Below, one piece after another: positions 9,426 through 17,888 of a stretch of 64,000 nt of DNA. Position 1 is the first letter of the stretch. The number at the start of each line of letters is the position of its first letter. The position numbers and the translations under genes are program-made. The notes beneath the pieces were generated by a model. The model worked only from the letters and a program-made list of their open reading frames with translations, searched no databases and was not told the DNA's origin. Source of the stretch: an uncultured Saprospiraceae bacterium (GTDB lineage: Bacteria; Bacteroidota; Bacteroidia; Chitinophagales; Saprospiraceae); assembly GCA_937981555.1 (NCBI GenBank), contig CALJOK010000037.1, positions 1-64,000 of the forward strand. Reading direction: 5' to 3'.

Positions 9426-9522
9426 GAATTGTTTAAAAAGTGTTTTAGATAAAAAAATAAAAATTTAATAGTATAAATAAATGAGACTCGCATCTCAGAA
9501 ATTCCAAATTCATTTATAGTTT

Positions 9523-9570
9523 GAAGAAAAAAAAGAAGACAGCTGATGTTTGTTAAAACATCAGCTGTCT
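9523..9570 (-). terminator. Intrinsic terminator
   Basis: A perfect 14-bp stem (9537-9550 with 9557-9570), 6-base loop, followed on the minus strand by a long T-rich tract. It lies after the stop of the gene at 9649-10179 and cuts it off from the next secreted-protein gene. Confidence 0.88.
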
Positions 9571-9648
9571 ATAAATAATGAAAGATGATTATTGAAAGAA
9601 AAGTATATTAATTACTTTTCAAAGGTAAACTGTATTGTAATATGTTGA

Positions 9649-10179
9649 TTACATCCCTTCGTATAGAGTAATGATACATCCGCTACATCCAAACAACCCC
9701 TCAGGGTCAGTATAAAAAGATTCGCCATCGACGAGTCCTGATGCTCTTGCTGCTGCTATTGATTTAAATGTTCCTTTTGGCAATTTGCTTGATAAAGCTT
9801 CAATTGCTTCTTGGACATTTTCTTCTATAAAGCCATTACTATCCACATCGAAATTTGGACTTAATGGGACTTCAGAAGCATTTTGAAGTTCGTTAGTATT
9901 ACTTGAATCGTAAGTAAAATTAACGTAATCAAAAAAATCATCCTTATGCATGTATCGAATCACTCCAGACGCAGGGTCAACAACTACAAAAGCAGAGTCA
10001 CCTTGCATTATTTGATTCATATCTTCAAATTTAATTGGATCCTCATTTGGATTCAATGGTTTCACATGTAATGTGTTAGTTGGGTTGTCAGTTCCTATTC
10101 CCACCTGTGCATTTACTTGATTGAAATAAAAGGAGGCGAAAAGGAATAGGGAAAACCCTAATATTTTTCTCTTTTTCAT
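9649..10179 (-). CDS. Small secreted protein with tail-fibre-like modules
   Basis: A 176-residue protein with a signal peptide (ILGFSLFLFASFYFNQVNAQ) followed at once by VGIGTDNPTNTLHVKP, the same module that recurs in the 1257-residue protein downstream. A second shared feature is NASEVPLSPNFDVD then ENVQEAIEALSSKLP, laid out like the SEVNIT to NVEGAL module there. The C terminus has FGCSGCIITLYEGM, whose CSGC pair could form a disulphide or bind a metal. A strong terminator follows, so it is a separate transcript. Probably a small version of the same adhesin-like class; function unproven. Confidence 0.72.
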   Translation of the reverse strand: MKKRKILGFSLFLFASFYFNQVNAQVGIGTDNPTNTLHVKPLNPNEDPIKFEDMNQIMQGDSAFVVVDPASGVIRYMHKDDFFDYVNFTYDSSNTNELQNASEVPLSPNFDVDSNGFIEENVQEAIEALSSKLPKGTFKSIAAARASGLVDGESFYTDPEGLFGCSGCIITLYEGM

Positions 10180-10387
10180 GGATTGTGTATTTAATGGTTA
10201 TGTATATATGTTATAAAAAACCATGCCACTGGGAATGAAATAATTAACATATAAAATAATATTTTTTATTTTTTTATATGATAAGTCACTGTTTCCCGAT
10301 ATTTTTAAGGTTTTATTTTTTAAAATAAATTACTAAAAAGTGTAAATAGATTATCTCCTCAAAAAAACTATTTCTACTTTTACGGCT

Positions 10388-12295
10388 ATGATTTCAGCAA
10401 ATAACATTTATATAAAATATGGCGACCGAGTTTTATTGGATAAAGTCAATCTAGTGATTGGTGAAAAAGATAAAGTCGGCTTAGTAGGAAGGAATGGATC
10501 TGGAAAATCTACTATTATGAAAGTAATAGCTAGTTATATTAATCCAGATTCTGGTGAGGTAATTATTCCCGGTGGTAAGACAATCGGTTATCTTCATCAA
10601 GATATGGACCTTCCTAAAGGAAAAACGGTAATGGAGGAAGCTCTTACTGCTTTTGATGAAGTCAAAAGGTTGGAGAAAAAATTAGTTCAATTAAATGAAG
10701 AAGTTGCTAACCGAACAGATTATGAATCGGATAGTTATTCTGATTTGCTTAATGACCTTTCAGAAACTGGTGATCGTTTTCATATTCTTGGTGGTGAGTC
10801 AATGGAAGCTGATGCTGAAAAAGTGCTCAAAGGGTTAGGTTTCAAAAGTTCAGATATGGGCCGATTAACCGATGAATTTAGTGGAGGTTGGCAAATGAGG
10901 ATTGAATTGACCAAAATGCTCCTAAAACATCCTGATTACCTGCTTTTGGATGAGCCTACCAATCACCTTGATATTGAATCTATTATTTGGCTAGAGAAAT
11001 TTTTGAAAAATTACTCTGGAGCAGTTATTACTATTTCTCACGATAAGCAATTCTTGGATAACGTGACTAAGCGGACAATAGAATTGGAATGGGGGAAATT
11101 ATTTGACTACAAAGCCTCTTATACCGATTTCGTGAATTTAAGAATTGAACGAAGAGAGATTTTAGAGCAAGCTTACAAAAATCAGCAAAAAGTAATTGCT
11201 GAAAAAGAAAGAACGATTACTCGATTCATGGCCAAAGCGACCAAAACCAAAATGGCGCAAAGCATGAAAAAGCAATTGGATAAAGTCGAACGAATCGAAA
11301 TCGATTCTGCAGATAATCGAGCGATGGTTTTAAAATTTCCACCAGCACCTCGTTCAGGTCAGGTTGCAGTTGAAGCTAATAATGTCCATAAAACTTATGG
11401 AAGTCTTGAAATATTAAATGACATTAATTTAAAATTAGATCGTGGAGATCGAATTGCTTTTGTTGGACAAAATGGACAAGGGAAAACCACTCTAGCAAGA
11501 ATGCTAGTTAATGATTTGGCAGCTTCTTCAGGAGAAATTAAGTTGGGACATAATATTGAAATTGGATATTATGCTCAAAATCAAACTGAAGCCTTGGATT
11601 CGAAAAAGACTTTGCTCGAAACAATGGAAAATGCAGCTCCTCCTGAGATGCGTACAAAAGTTAGAAGTATTTTGGGAGCGTTTATGTTTAGTGGGGAAGA
11701 TGCTGAGAAAAAAGTTTCTGTACTTTCAGGAGGTGAAAAGGCTCGAATGGCAATGGCTTGTTTGTTACTTCGTCCATTCAATCTATTGGTTTTGGATGAG
11801 CCGACCAATCACTTGGACATCAACTCTAAAGAAATTCTAAAGAATGCCTTGCAAGATTATGATGGGACAATGATCGTCGTTTCACATGATCGAGATTTTC
11901 TAGCAGGTTTGACTAACAAGACTTTAGAGTTTAGAGATAAACAATTGCATACTTACCTTGGTGACATTAATTTTTATTTGAAAAAAAGAGCCATGGACAA
12001 TATGCGTGAGGTGGAAATGGCCACTAAAGCTAAGAAAGCTCTGGAAGAAAAAAGTAATGATAAACCAGAATTAGATTACGAAACAAAAAAACGTCTTCAA
12101 AGAGCCGTTCAAAATGCTGAAAGAAAAATCGAAAAACTGGAAGAAAAAATTGCTGAGTGGGATGTAAAAATGGCAACTGCTGAATTCTATGAACAACCTG
12201 ACTCTCAAAAGCAGATTGAAAAATATCAAGATTTAAAGAAGGATTTAGATAAAGCCATGGAAGATTGGGAAGAAGCGCAAGCTGGATTGGAGTAA
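10388..12295 (+). CDS. ABC-F family ATPase (ribosome-associated type)
   Basis: A 635-residue protein with two fused ABC ATPase domains and no membrane segments, the layout of the ABC-F family, which acts on ribosomes. The first Walker A is GRNGSGKST (34-42) with signature FSGGWQMRIELTKMLL and Walker B YLLLDEPTNHLD. The second is GQNGQGKTT (about 360) with LSGGEKARMAMA and LLVLDEPTNHLD. A charged linker (IERREILEQAYKNQQKVIAE) joins them. The last 90 residues are a predicted coiled coil, as in Uup and related members. It is monocistronic. Which subfamily, and whether it gives antibiotic resistance, cannot be told. Confidence 0.93.
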   Translation: MISANNIYIKYGDRVLLDKVNLVIGEKDKVGLVGRNGSGKSTIMKVIASYINPDSGEVIIPGGKTIGYLHQDMDLPKGKTVMEEALTAFDEVKRLEKKLVQLNEEVANRTDYESDSYSDLLNDLSETGDRFHILGGESMEADAEKVLKGLGFKSSDMGRLTDEFSGGWQMRIELTKMLLKHPDYLLLDEPTNHLDIESIIWLEKFLKNYSGAVITISHDKQFLDNVTKRTIELEWGKLFDYKASYTDFVNLRIERREILEQAYKNQQKVIAEKERTITRFMAKATKTKMAQSMKKQLDKVERIEIDSADNRAMVLKFPPAPRSGQVAVEANNVHKTYGSLEILNDINLKLDRGDRIAFVGQNGQGKTTLARMLVNDLAASSGEIKLGHNIEIGYYAQNQTEALDSKKTLLETMENAAPPEMRTKVRSILGAFMFSGEDAEKKVSVLSGGEKARMAMACLLLRPFNLLVLDEPTNHLDINSKEILKNALQDYDGTMIVVSHDRDFLAGLTNKTLEFRDKQLHTYLGDINFYLKKRAMDNMREVEMATKAKKALEEKSNDKPELDYETKKRLQRAVQNAERKIEKLEEKIAEWDVKMATAEFYEQPDSQKQIEKYQDLKKDLDKAMEDWEEAQAGLE

Positions 12296-12303
12296 TTTTC
12301 CCG

Positions 12304-12351
12304 ATGTAATTAGGTATCGGATATCATTAAGGTATCCGATACCTGCTACAT
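12304..12351. terminator. Hairpin between converging genes
   Basis: A perfect 12-bp stem (12312-12323 with 12333-12344) is extended by an outer 5-bp match (12304-12308 with 12347-12351). It fills the whole gap between converging genes. T-runs are weak on both sides, so it is a probable rather than certain terminator. Confidence 0.6.
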
Positions 12352-14052
12352 TTAAGGGTCTCGTTTGAAAAAGACAAACCCGTTTTTCCTGCCTACTTCT
12401 TCAATATCATCAAATTTTCTCAAGCCTCCATCATTGTTTATTTTTGTTATGAAATAAACCTCTCGATCAATTTCTCCTTCCGTCAACCACTTATAACTAC
12501 GATTTTCCTTTCTCAGACCATCAGACTTTTTTGTATAAAAAAGCGGAGCATAACTTTTGAATCCTACATTTTTTACATAAACATTTTCCCCTTCTAAGGA
12601 TTTATAAAATTCTATAACTGCATTTTGTGAGTAGCCTTCAATTTTATTGATAAAAAATATTAAACTCAATGTAATGAAAATCGCTCCTCCTCCAAAAAGT
12701 ATAACGCTATCGCTAATACTTTTACGGAAAGAATATTTTTTTCCAAAACCTTTTTTCCAAAAAATAAAAACTGAACTTAAAGTTGTGATAAGAAGAAAAA
12801 CTCCAGGAATCATATCCCAAAATGACCAAGTGATTTCAGCTTCTAAATTTCCCATTGCAAATAAATCTTTTGCAAAAAGTGGTTTCAATATTTCTATGTT
12901 TTTTCCAACAATAGGCAATACAATAAAAATGCTTGAAATTAAAAGGCCAAAGCATAACAATGCAATTGCAATTTTTGAGTTTAGTTTTTTTTCATTTTGA
13001 GAAATAGAAAAAAGGTAAGTGGCTGATAAATAAGTTAATGGAAAATAACAAAGCGAAGAGTAATGAACTATTTTAGATTGAACAATGGAAAACAAAATTA
13101 ACACTACCCAAAATAAAATAACCATCCATTTTCGAAAATCAATTTGCCATTTTTGCGAATCAGAATCGAGTAGGAGAGGAGACTTCCAAAGTGCTGGAAT
13201 CGCAAAAATAGAAGCAGGAAAACAACCGAACAACAGCACTACAAAATGATAACCTGGAAAACCTCCATGGCCTGCATCTGGTGTGCTAAATAAACGAATT
13301 TGATAGGTTATAAATTCGTTAATAAACCAACTTCCATTCATCATCCATTCTACTCCAAACCAAAGTGCAGTAATTAAAATTGCCGAAAAACCATAAAGCA
13401 AAAGTTGCGGTATAGTGAAGTACATTTTGAATTTAAGGCTCACCCAATAAACAAATCCAGTCAAGCCAACTAACAAAATTGCAGCTGGTCCTTTTGTCAA
13501 TACGGCTAATCCTAACAATACTCCTCCATAAAATAATTGCTTGTTTTTATTAAGAAATGATTTTACTTGTCCAGAGTTTTCTTGATTTGAAAATATTGTT
13601 GTTAAAAAATATAAACTGCTGAAAATGAACAAGTTAAACCATGGGTCGATGATTCCTGAACGAAAATATAAATGCGGTAGAATAGAACCTAAATATGTCA
13701 AAACCCAGATCCATCCAAAGGATCGCCCATGTAATTTTTTTCCAATTGAAAATAAGAAAAGCAGAGTGACAATTCCACAAATAGCATTGGGGAATCGGGC
13801 AGCAAATTCATTTACTCCAAAGAGTTTCATTGCTAATACTTGCATCCAAATAAATAATGGAGGTTTTTCCCAAAAAGGTAAGTAGTCGATTTGTACATGA
13901 AAATAATCACCTGAAACAATCATTTCTCGAGCAGCCTCAGCGAAGTTAATTTCATCCCAATCGAACAGGTGAACACCACCTAAAAATGGTAGGTAGAAAA
14001 TGATTCCTAACAATATAATTACAAAATGATCTTTTTTTAAGTAGTCGGACAT
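12352..14052 (-). CDS. ArnT/PMT-like glycosyltransferase (GT39/GT83)
   Basis: A 566-residue polytopic membrane protein. The first periplasmic loop holds LFDWDEINFAEAAREM (residues 29-44), with the Asp-Glu pair required in ArnT and PMT-type GT-C enzymes, followed by LPFWEKPPLFIWMQ. About ten more hydrophobic helices follow, then a soluble C-terminal part (VYVKNVGFKSYAPLFYTKK). Such enzymes move a sugar from a polyprenyl-phosphate donor to lipid A or protein on the outer face of the inner membrane. Donor and acceptor cannot be told. It may serve the envelope polysaccharide cluster about 1 kb further along the same strand. Confidence 0.85.
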   Translation of the reverse strand: MSDYLKKDHFVIILLGIIFYLPFLGGVHLFDWDEINFAEAAREMIVSGDYFHVQIDYLPFWEKPPLFIWMQVLAMKLFGVNEFAARFPNAICGIVTLLFLFSIGKKLHGRSFGWIWVLTYLGSILPHLYFRSGIIDPWFNLFIFSSLYFLTTIFSNQENSGQVKSFLNKNKQLFYGGVLLGLAVLTKGPAAILLVGLTGFVYWVSLKFKMYFTIPQLLLYGFSAILITALWFGVEWMMNGSWFINEFITYQIRLFSTPDAGHGGFPGYHFVVLLFGCFPASIFAIPALWKSPLLLDSDSQKWQIDFRKWMVILFWVVLILFSIVQSKIVHYSSLCYFPLTYLSATYLFSISQNEKKLNSKIAIALLCFGLLISSIFIVLPIVGKNIEILKPLFAKDLFAMGNLEAEITWSFWDMIPGVFLLITTLSSVFIFWKKGFGKKYSFRKSISDSVILFGGGAIFITLSLIFFINKIEGYSQNAVIEFYKSLEGENVYVKNVGFKSYAPLFYTKKSDGLRKENRSYKWLTEGEIDREVYFITKINNDGGLRKFDDIEEVGRKNGFVFFKRDP

Positions 14053-14153
14053 AATTGAATGATGAATTTTAAAAACTAGATTTTTTCGATAGTTTTTCTA
14101 AAAAAATCTTTGCATAGCTTATGTTACGTAAATATTTTTTTAGGAAAATGGCG

Positions 14154-14177
14154 AAAAAAGATGTGCTTAAAAACATC
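14154..14177 (-). terminator. Weak terminator after the RluA-type gene
   Basis: On the minus strand a 5-bp stem (14173-14177 with 14160-14164) and 8-base loop is followed directly by six T. The short stem makes it a modest call. Confidence 0.4.
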
Positions 14178-14197
14178 ATTCAATTTTGTCTGTCTAC

Positions 14198-14926
14198 TTA
14201 TATTCCCCATTTTCTTAATTGATTCAGCACCGCTCGAAAGTCTTTTGGAAGCTCTGCTTCGAAGGTAATGGATTCATTTGTCGTAGGGTGATCGAAGGTG
14301 ACTTTAGCAGCATGAAGGGTGGTGCGACTCATGAGTGGTTTCTCCTCGAGAACATCTTTTCCTCTTCGATATTTTTTCATTTTTACCTCTGAGAGTAAAA
14401 ATGCGGACTTTCTACCATACAAAGAATCAACGGCTAAAGGATAGCCGATTCTTTCAAAATGAACTCTAACTTGGTGCGTTCTTCCAGTCTTAATATTAGC
14501 TTCTACCAAGGTGTAATTTTTAAATCGCTCTATGACTTGGTACAATGTCAAAGAAGGTTTTCCTCTACTGGCAATAATCATCCTACCTTTGTCACGCATA
14601 TTATTCGCAATCGGTTGATTGATTTCACCTTCCTCTTTATGAACAGTTCCTTCAACCAAGGCAAGGTAAATTTTGTCTATTGTCCGAGCTTCAAATTGCA
14701 TACTCAAATTTCGATGAGCGGCTGCATTTTTTGCAAAAAGAATTGCTCCACTCGTTTCTTTATCCAAACGATGAACAACAAAAACATCTTCCAATCTATC
14801 TTTTAAAAAAGTAGTCAGGTTAGGTCGTTCGGCAACAAATCGATCAGGTATGGTTAAATAATGGGCAGGTTTATTTAAAACAATAATATCATCATCTTCA
14901 AAAATAATGGAAGGTCGGTTCTTCAT
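14198..14926 (-). CDS. RluA family pseudouridine synthase
   Basis: A 242-residue single-domain enzyme of the RluA family, which converts uridine to pseudouridine in rRNA or tRNA. The catalytic motif HRLDKETSGAILFAKN places the nucleophile at Asp55. GRTHQVRVHFERIGYPLAVD and HAAKVTFDHP are the other conserved blocks. Unlike RluC and RluD it has no N-terminal S4 domain; this short form resembles RluA or TruC. The region LLSEVKMKKYRRGKDVLEEK is a family-typical insertion before the last conserved block. The target site cannot be predicted. It stands as its own unit. Confidence 0.9.
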   Translation of the reverse strand: MKNRPSIIFEDDDIIVLNKPAHYLTIPDRFVAERPNLTTFLKDRLEDVFVVHRLDKETSGAILFAKNAAAHRNLSMQFEARTIDKIYLALVEGTVHKEEGEINQPIANNMRDKGRMIIASRGKPSLTLYQVIERFKNYTLVEANIKTGRTHQVRVHFERIGYPLAVDSLYGRKSAFLLSEVKMKKYRRGKDVLEEKPLMSRTTLHAAKVTFDHPTTNESITFEAELPKDFRAVLNQLRKWGI

Positions 14927-15023
14927 GGAGGTTATTTTATTAAATTTCTTATCCGTAGAATGACACTCCGAGACGCTTACAAACGACTAAATTGAAACGT
15001 CTTGCAGAGTCGTTTTACGGGTG

Positions 15024-15155
15024 CTAGAAAAAAAGTATTTTTAAGAAAAAAGCAACTAATGCAAAAAGCACCATACCCAAAGCCATCAATTCAAATACCC
15101 GATTGGCCTCGGTCATCCCATATTTTTCTCTATCTTCTTTACTTGGTTGAAACAT
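15024..15155 (-). CDS. 43-residue single-pass membrane protein
   Basis: A short frame with ATG at 15153-15155 and TAG at 15024-15026. The protein has a charged N-terminal half (MFQPSKEDREKYGMTEAN) and one hydrophobic helix (ELMALGMVLFALVAFFLKI) ending LFF. The start lies five bases after the stop of the glycosyltransferase gene on the same strand, as expected for a translationally coupled operon member. The amphipathic, then hydrophobic layout looks selected rather than random. No family is recognised. It might be a small subunit or regulator of the polysaccharide machinery; this is inference from position. Confidence 0.6.
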   Translation of the reverse strand: MFQPSKEDREKYGMTEANRVFELMALGMVLFALVAFFLKILFF

Positions 15156-15160
15156 CTTTT

Positions 15161-16387
15161 TTAAATTTTATTTTCAACAATATCCCAAATTTGATTAACT
15201 CTTGCCTCCCAAGTATTCGAGTTGGCAACGTCTACACATTTTTGGATTTTTTCAGGCGTCTGTTCATCGATGGCTTGATCGATCAAATTTACAAATTGAT
15301 CTTCACTTTCAGCAATATGAATCACATCTTTAAAGGTTCGAATGTCTTCTGAGAAATTGGTTGCAATCACCGATCGGCCTGCAGCGAGGTATTCATTTAT
15401 TTTTAATGGATAAATACTTTTGGTCAGCGTATTCAACAAAAAAGGAATAATTGCCACATCCATATTTTGAAGGTATGGAGGCAAACTTCTAATATCTTTA
15501 CTTCCCGTAAATATAATGTTAGGCATTTTATCCATTCCTAATTCATAGACTTCAGTATTGTTAATTGGGCCGACGAGCAATAAAGTTTTATCAGAATGAA
15601 CCTCTGCAATTTTTTTCATCAGAGGATAATTCACTCTTAAATCATCTAAGTTTCCAACGAAACCAATAATTTTTGTATCAATATTTTTGATTTCTTCTGG
15701 CTTGTCAAATTTTTCATTAAGCGTTCTTTCAAAAATATCAATGTCCGCTGCATTGTGTACGATATGAATTTCGTTCGAATCTTTTTTCCAAATATTTTTT
15801 AACTCGCGTGAAGTAACGATAGTCACATCTGCATTTTGAACTGCGTTTCTTTCCAAATCAAAACCATGTTTAACCGTATAATCATTTTGAGAAATATCAT
15901 CGATGCATTGGTAAATATTTAACAGCGGACTGAATTCGTCCTTTGGCAAATAACCTGCATAAAATGGGTTGTAGCAATTCATGAAAATGTAATCTTTGAT
16001 GTTATTATCCTTGATTACTTTTTTTATGGTATCCAAAACTTTCCGATTATTACGAGCTCGCATCTTGTTATAAATTCCGCCTTTGCTTAAGAAGTTGATA
16101 GGAGGAACCATAGGAGGTAACGTAGCTAAAAAATTGTCTTTGTTAGGAGAATTCTCCAATTGAGGAGGATGCTCATAACGCATCCGATGCATGAACAAAT
16201 CTGACTTTCGTTCCTTCGTAAATTCATCTCCATATCGTGTAGCAAAGTCTCGATAGGAGTATGGAGGATTGATATAAAACACCCGATTGTTTTTGATGAA
16301 TTCTTTAGAGAAAGAAAACGAAACAGAAGAGTAGGGATGGTCCCAAGGAAAAAGGGTGAAGTAAATTATGTCAATATCTTTTCGCAT
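15161..16387 (-). CDS. Glycosyltransferase, GT4-like
   Basis: A 408-residue soluble protein with the two-Rossmann layout of GT-B enzymes. The N-terminal half opens with IDIIYFTLFPWDHPYSSVSF and contains IYQCIDDISQNDY. The C-terminal half has KIIGFVGNLDDLRVNYPLMK, LLLVGPINNTEVY, the DVAIIPF strand and the E-x-x-A-x-G element INEYLAAGRSVIATNF, typical of the nucleotide-sugar site of GT4. It sits with a flippase and a Wzz/Wzc-like gene on the same strand, pointing to surface polysaccharide assembly. Sugar specificity is unknown. Confidence 0.85.
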   Translation of the reverse strand: MRKDIDIIYFTLFPWDHPYSSVSFSFSKEFIKNNRVFYINPPYSYRDFATRYGDEFTKERKSDLFMHRMRYEHPPQLENSPNKDNFLATLPPMVPPINFLSKGGIYNKMRARNNRKVLDTIKKVIKDNNIKDYIFMNCYNPFYAGYLPKDEFSPLLNIYQCIDDISQNDYTVKHGFDLERNAVQNADVTIVTSRELKNIWKKDSNEIHIVHNAADIDIFERTLNEKFDKPEEIKNIDTKIIGFVGNLDDLRVNYPLMKKIAEVHSDKTLLLVGPINNTEVYELGMDKMPNIIFTGSKDIRSLPPYLQNMDVAIIPFLLNTLTKSIYPLKINEYLAAGRSVIATNFSEDIRTFKDVIHIAESEDQFVNLIDQAIDEQTPEKIQKCVDVANSNTWEARVNQIWDIVENKI

Positions 16388-16450
16388 TTTTTAACGGTTA
16401 ACTGTGAGTATTGTGGTTGATCCACTAAAATTATAGTAAGTAATCTGTAT

Positions 16451-17794
16451 TTATTTTTTTTTCAAAAAGCCTTGTACGGTACTAAATAGATTTTTATAAA
16501 ACCAAGGAATCAAAGCAATTGGTCGCCAAGGTCGAACACCATACCATTTATAAAAGAAGGACATTTGAATAATGAACATTACTGAATAGGTTAAGAGTGT
16601 TCCGTAAACGGCCCCCATAATTCCAAACTCCTTTATAAAGAAATAATTAAAAATGATATTCAGAATCAATCCTAAGATAACGAATCGAAAATTGATTTTG
16701 GGTTTACCTATCGAATCTAAAATGGTTCCAAACTGCAAAGCAAAAGGAACAAATAAAGCAAAGAAAATAGTTACTCTTAAAATTGGAACAGATTCCAAGT
16801 ATTGTGCTTTACCTAAAATCACCACCACAATTTCTGCAAATAAATAAATGAAAATCATTGCTGGAATAATTAATCCGAGGATGGCTGCAACTGACCTTTC
16901 GTACATTTCTCGAACACCTTCTTTACCTTGACTAAGAGAATTTTTAGCATTCTGAGGAAATACTACTGCTGCTATTGAGATGGCAGGAATATCTACCAGG
17001 TTGGTTATTCTTATTGCAACTTCATATAATGAAATAGCATCAACTCCAACCATCGTTCCGAGCATCGTTCTATCTGTGAACTTATAAATGATAGTACTTA
17101 GATTTGAACCAAAAGTGAATTTTCCAAAATGGAATAATTCCTTTACCCACTTCCAATCTATGGTTTTGGAAAATTTTAAATATTTTTTCACAAAAAAATA
17201 CCCAACGATACTTGCCGCACTCGCTGCAAAAATTAAGAATAAGGACATCTCAAAAATATCAATAGTTATTCCATTCCAATATTTATAAAATATATAAATA
17301 AATAATGTTCCCTTATAGGTTAAGCTCGACCAAAAGAATCCTTTAAAGTCAAGATTTGCTTGTAAAATATAATTGAATTGTAAAAAAGGTAGTAAAACTA
17401 TGGTCGTCAAACTATAATAGTAAAACATCTGAATCAGCTCAGGATATTCAGGATAAAAATAAGAGGTGACGGGTTGAACGATTGTGAAAATAAGAATGAT
17501 AACAATAAAGGTGAGCACCAATGCATTAAACAATGAGGCTGTATTAATCTTTGGTTTTTCTTCTTCAGCAGAAGTCGTCAGGTATCTAATAAGTCCGTTT
17601 TGAATGAGTCCAGTTCGACTTACTTCTATTACTGCGGCAAGAATTAAAAACTGAATCCATAAACCGAATTCCTCCTTAGAGACAGCTCGCAATAGTAAAA
17701 ACATATTGCCAAAGCCGATAAACTGACCGAAAACTCGTTCTAATACAGAGTAACTTCCCGACTTGATCCAATAAGATTTTTCCCCTTTGCTCAT
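16451..17794 (-). CDS. Polysaccharide flippase, Wzx/MATE-like
   Basis: A 447-residue integral membrane protein with about 12 to 14 hydrophobic segments, a basic N terminus (SKGEKSYWIKSGSYSVLERV) and a basic C-terminal tail ending FLKKK. The pattern (GTMVGVDAISLYEVAIRITN and AISIAAVVFPQNAKN) matches the polysaccharide biosynthesis/oligosaccharide flippase family, which moves undecaprenyl-linked sugars across the inner membrane. The gene lies between the Wzz/Wzc-like and glycosyltransferase genes on the same strand, 63 bases before the latter. The substrate is presumably the repeat unit of a capsule or exopolysaccharide. Confidence 0.88.
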   Translation of the reverse strand: MSKGEKSYWIKSGSYSVLERVFGQFIGFGNMFLLLRAVSKEEFGLWIQFLILAAVIEVSRTGLIQNGLIRYLTTSAEEEKPKINTASLFNALVLTFIVIILIFTIVQPVTSYFYPEYPELIQMFYYYSLTTIVLLPFLQFNYILQANLDFKGFFWSSLTYKGTLFIYIFYKYWNGITIDIFEMSLFLIFAASAASIVGYFFVKKYLKFSKTIDWKWVKELFHFGKFTFGSNLSTIIYKFTDRTMLGTMVGVDAISLYEVAIRITNLVDIPAISIAAVVFPQNAKNSLSQGKEGVREMYERSVAAILGLIIPAMIFIYLFAEIVVVILGKAQYLESVPILRVTIFFALFVPFALQFGTILDSIGKPKINFRFVILGLILNIIFNYFFIKEFGIMGAVYGTLLTYSVMFIIQMSFFYKWYGVRPWRPIALIPWFYKNLFSTVQGFLKKK

Positions 17795-17807
17795 GTGTTG
17801 AAGGTGG

Positions 17808-17880
17808 TGAGTGATAAGTGATAAGTGATAAGTATGAGTAAAAAAAAACTCATCAGTTATCGCTCATCAGACATCACTCA
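17808..17880. repeat. Long imperfect hairpin built on GTGATAA repeats
   Basis: The left arm (17808-17839) contains three tandem GTGATAA units. The right arm (17848-17880) is its inverted complement at roughly 26 of 33 positions. The loop is a run of A. It fills the 94-base gap between the Wzz/Wzc-like gene and the flippase gene. It lacks a U-tract, so a mobile or extragenic palindrome, or a transcript-stabilising structure, is more likely than a terminator. Confidence 0.7.
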
Positions 17881-17888
17881 AAAAAAAA

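Noticed and set aside
15002-15352. Plus-strand frame overlapping the small membrane protein and the glycosyltransferase end
   Set aside because: Composition is antisense-like and no start context or family supports it.
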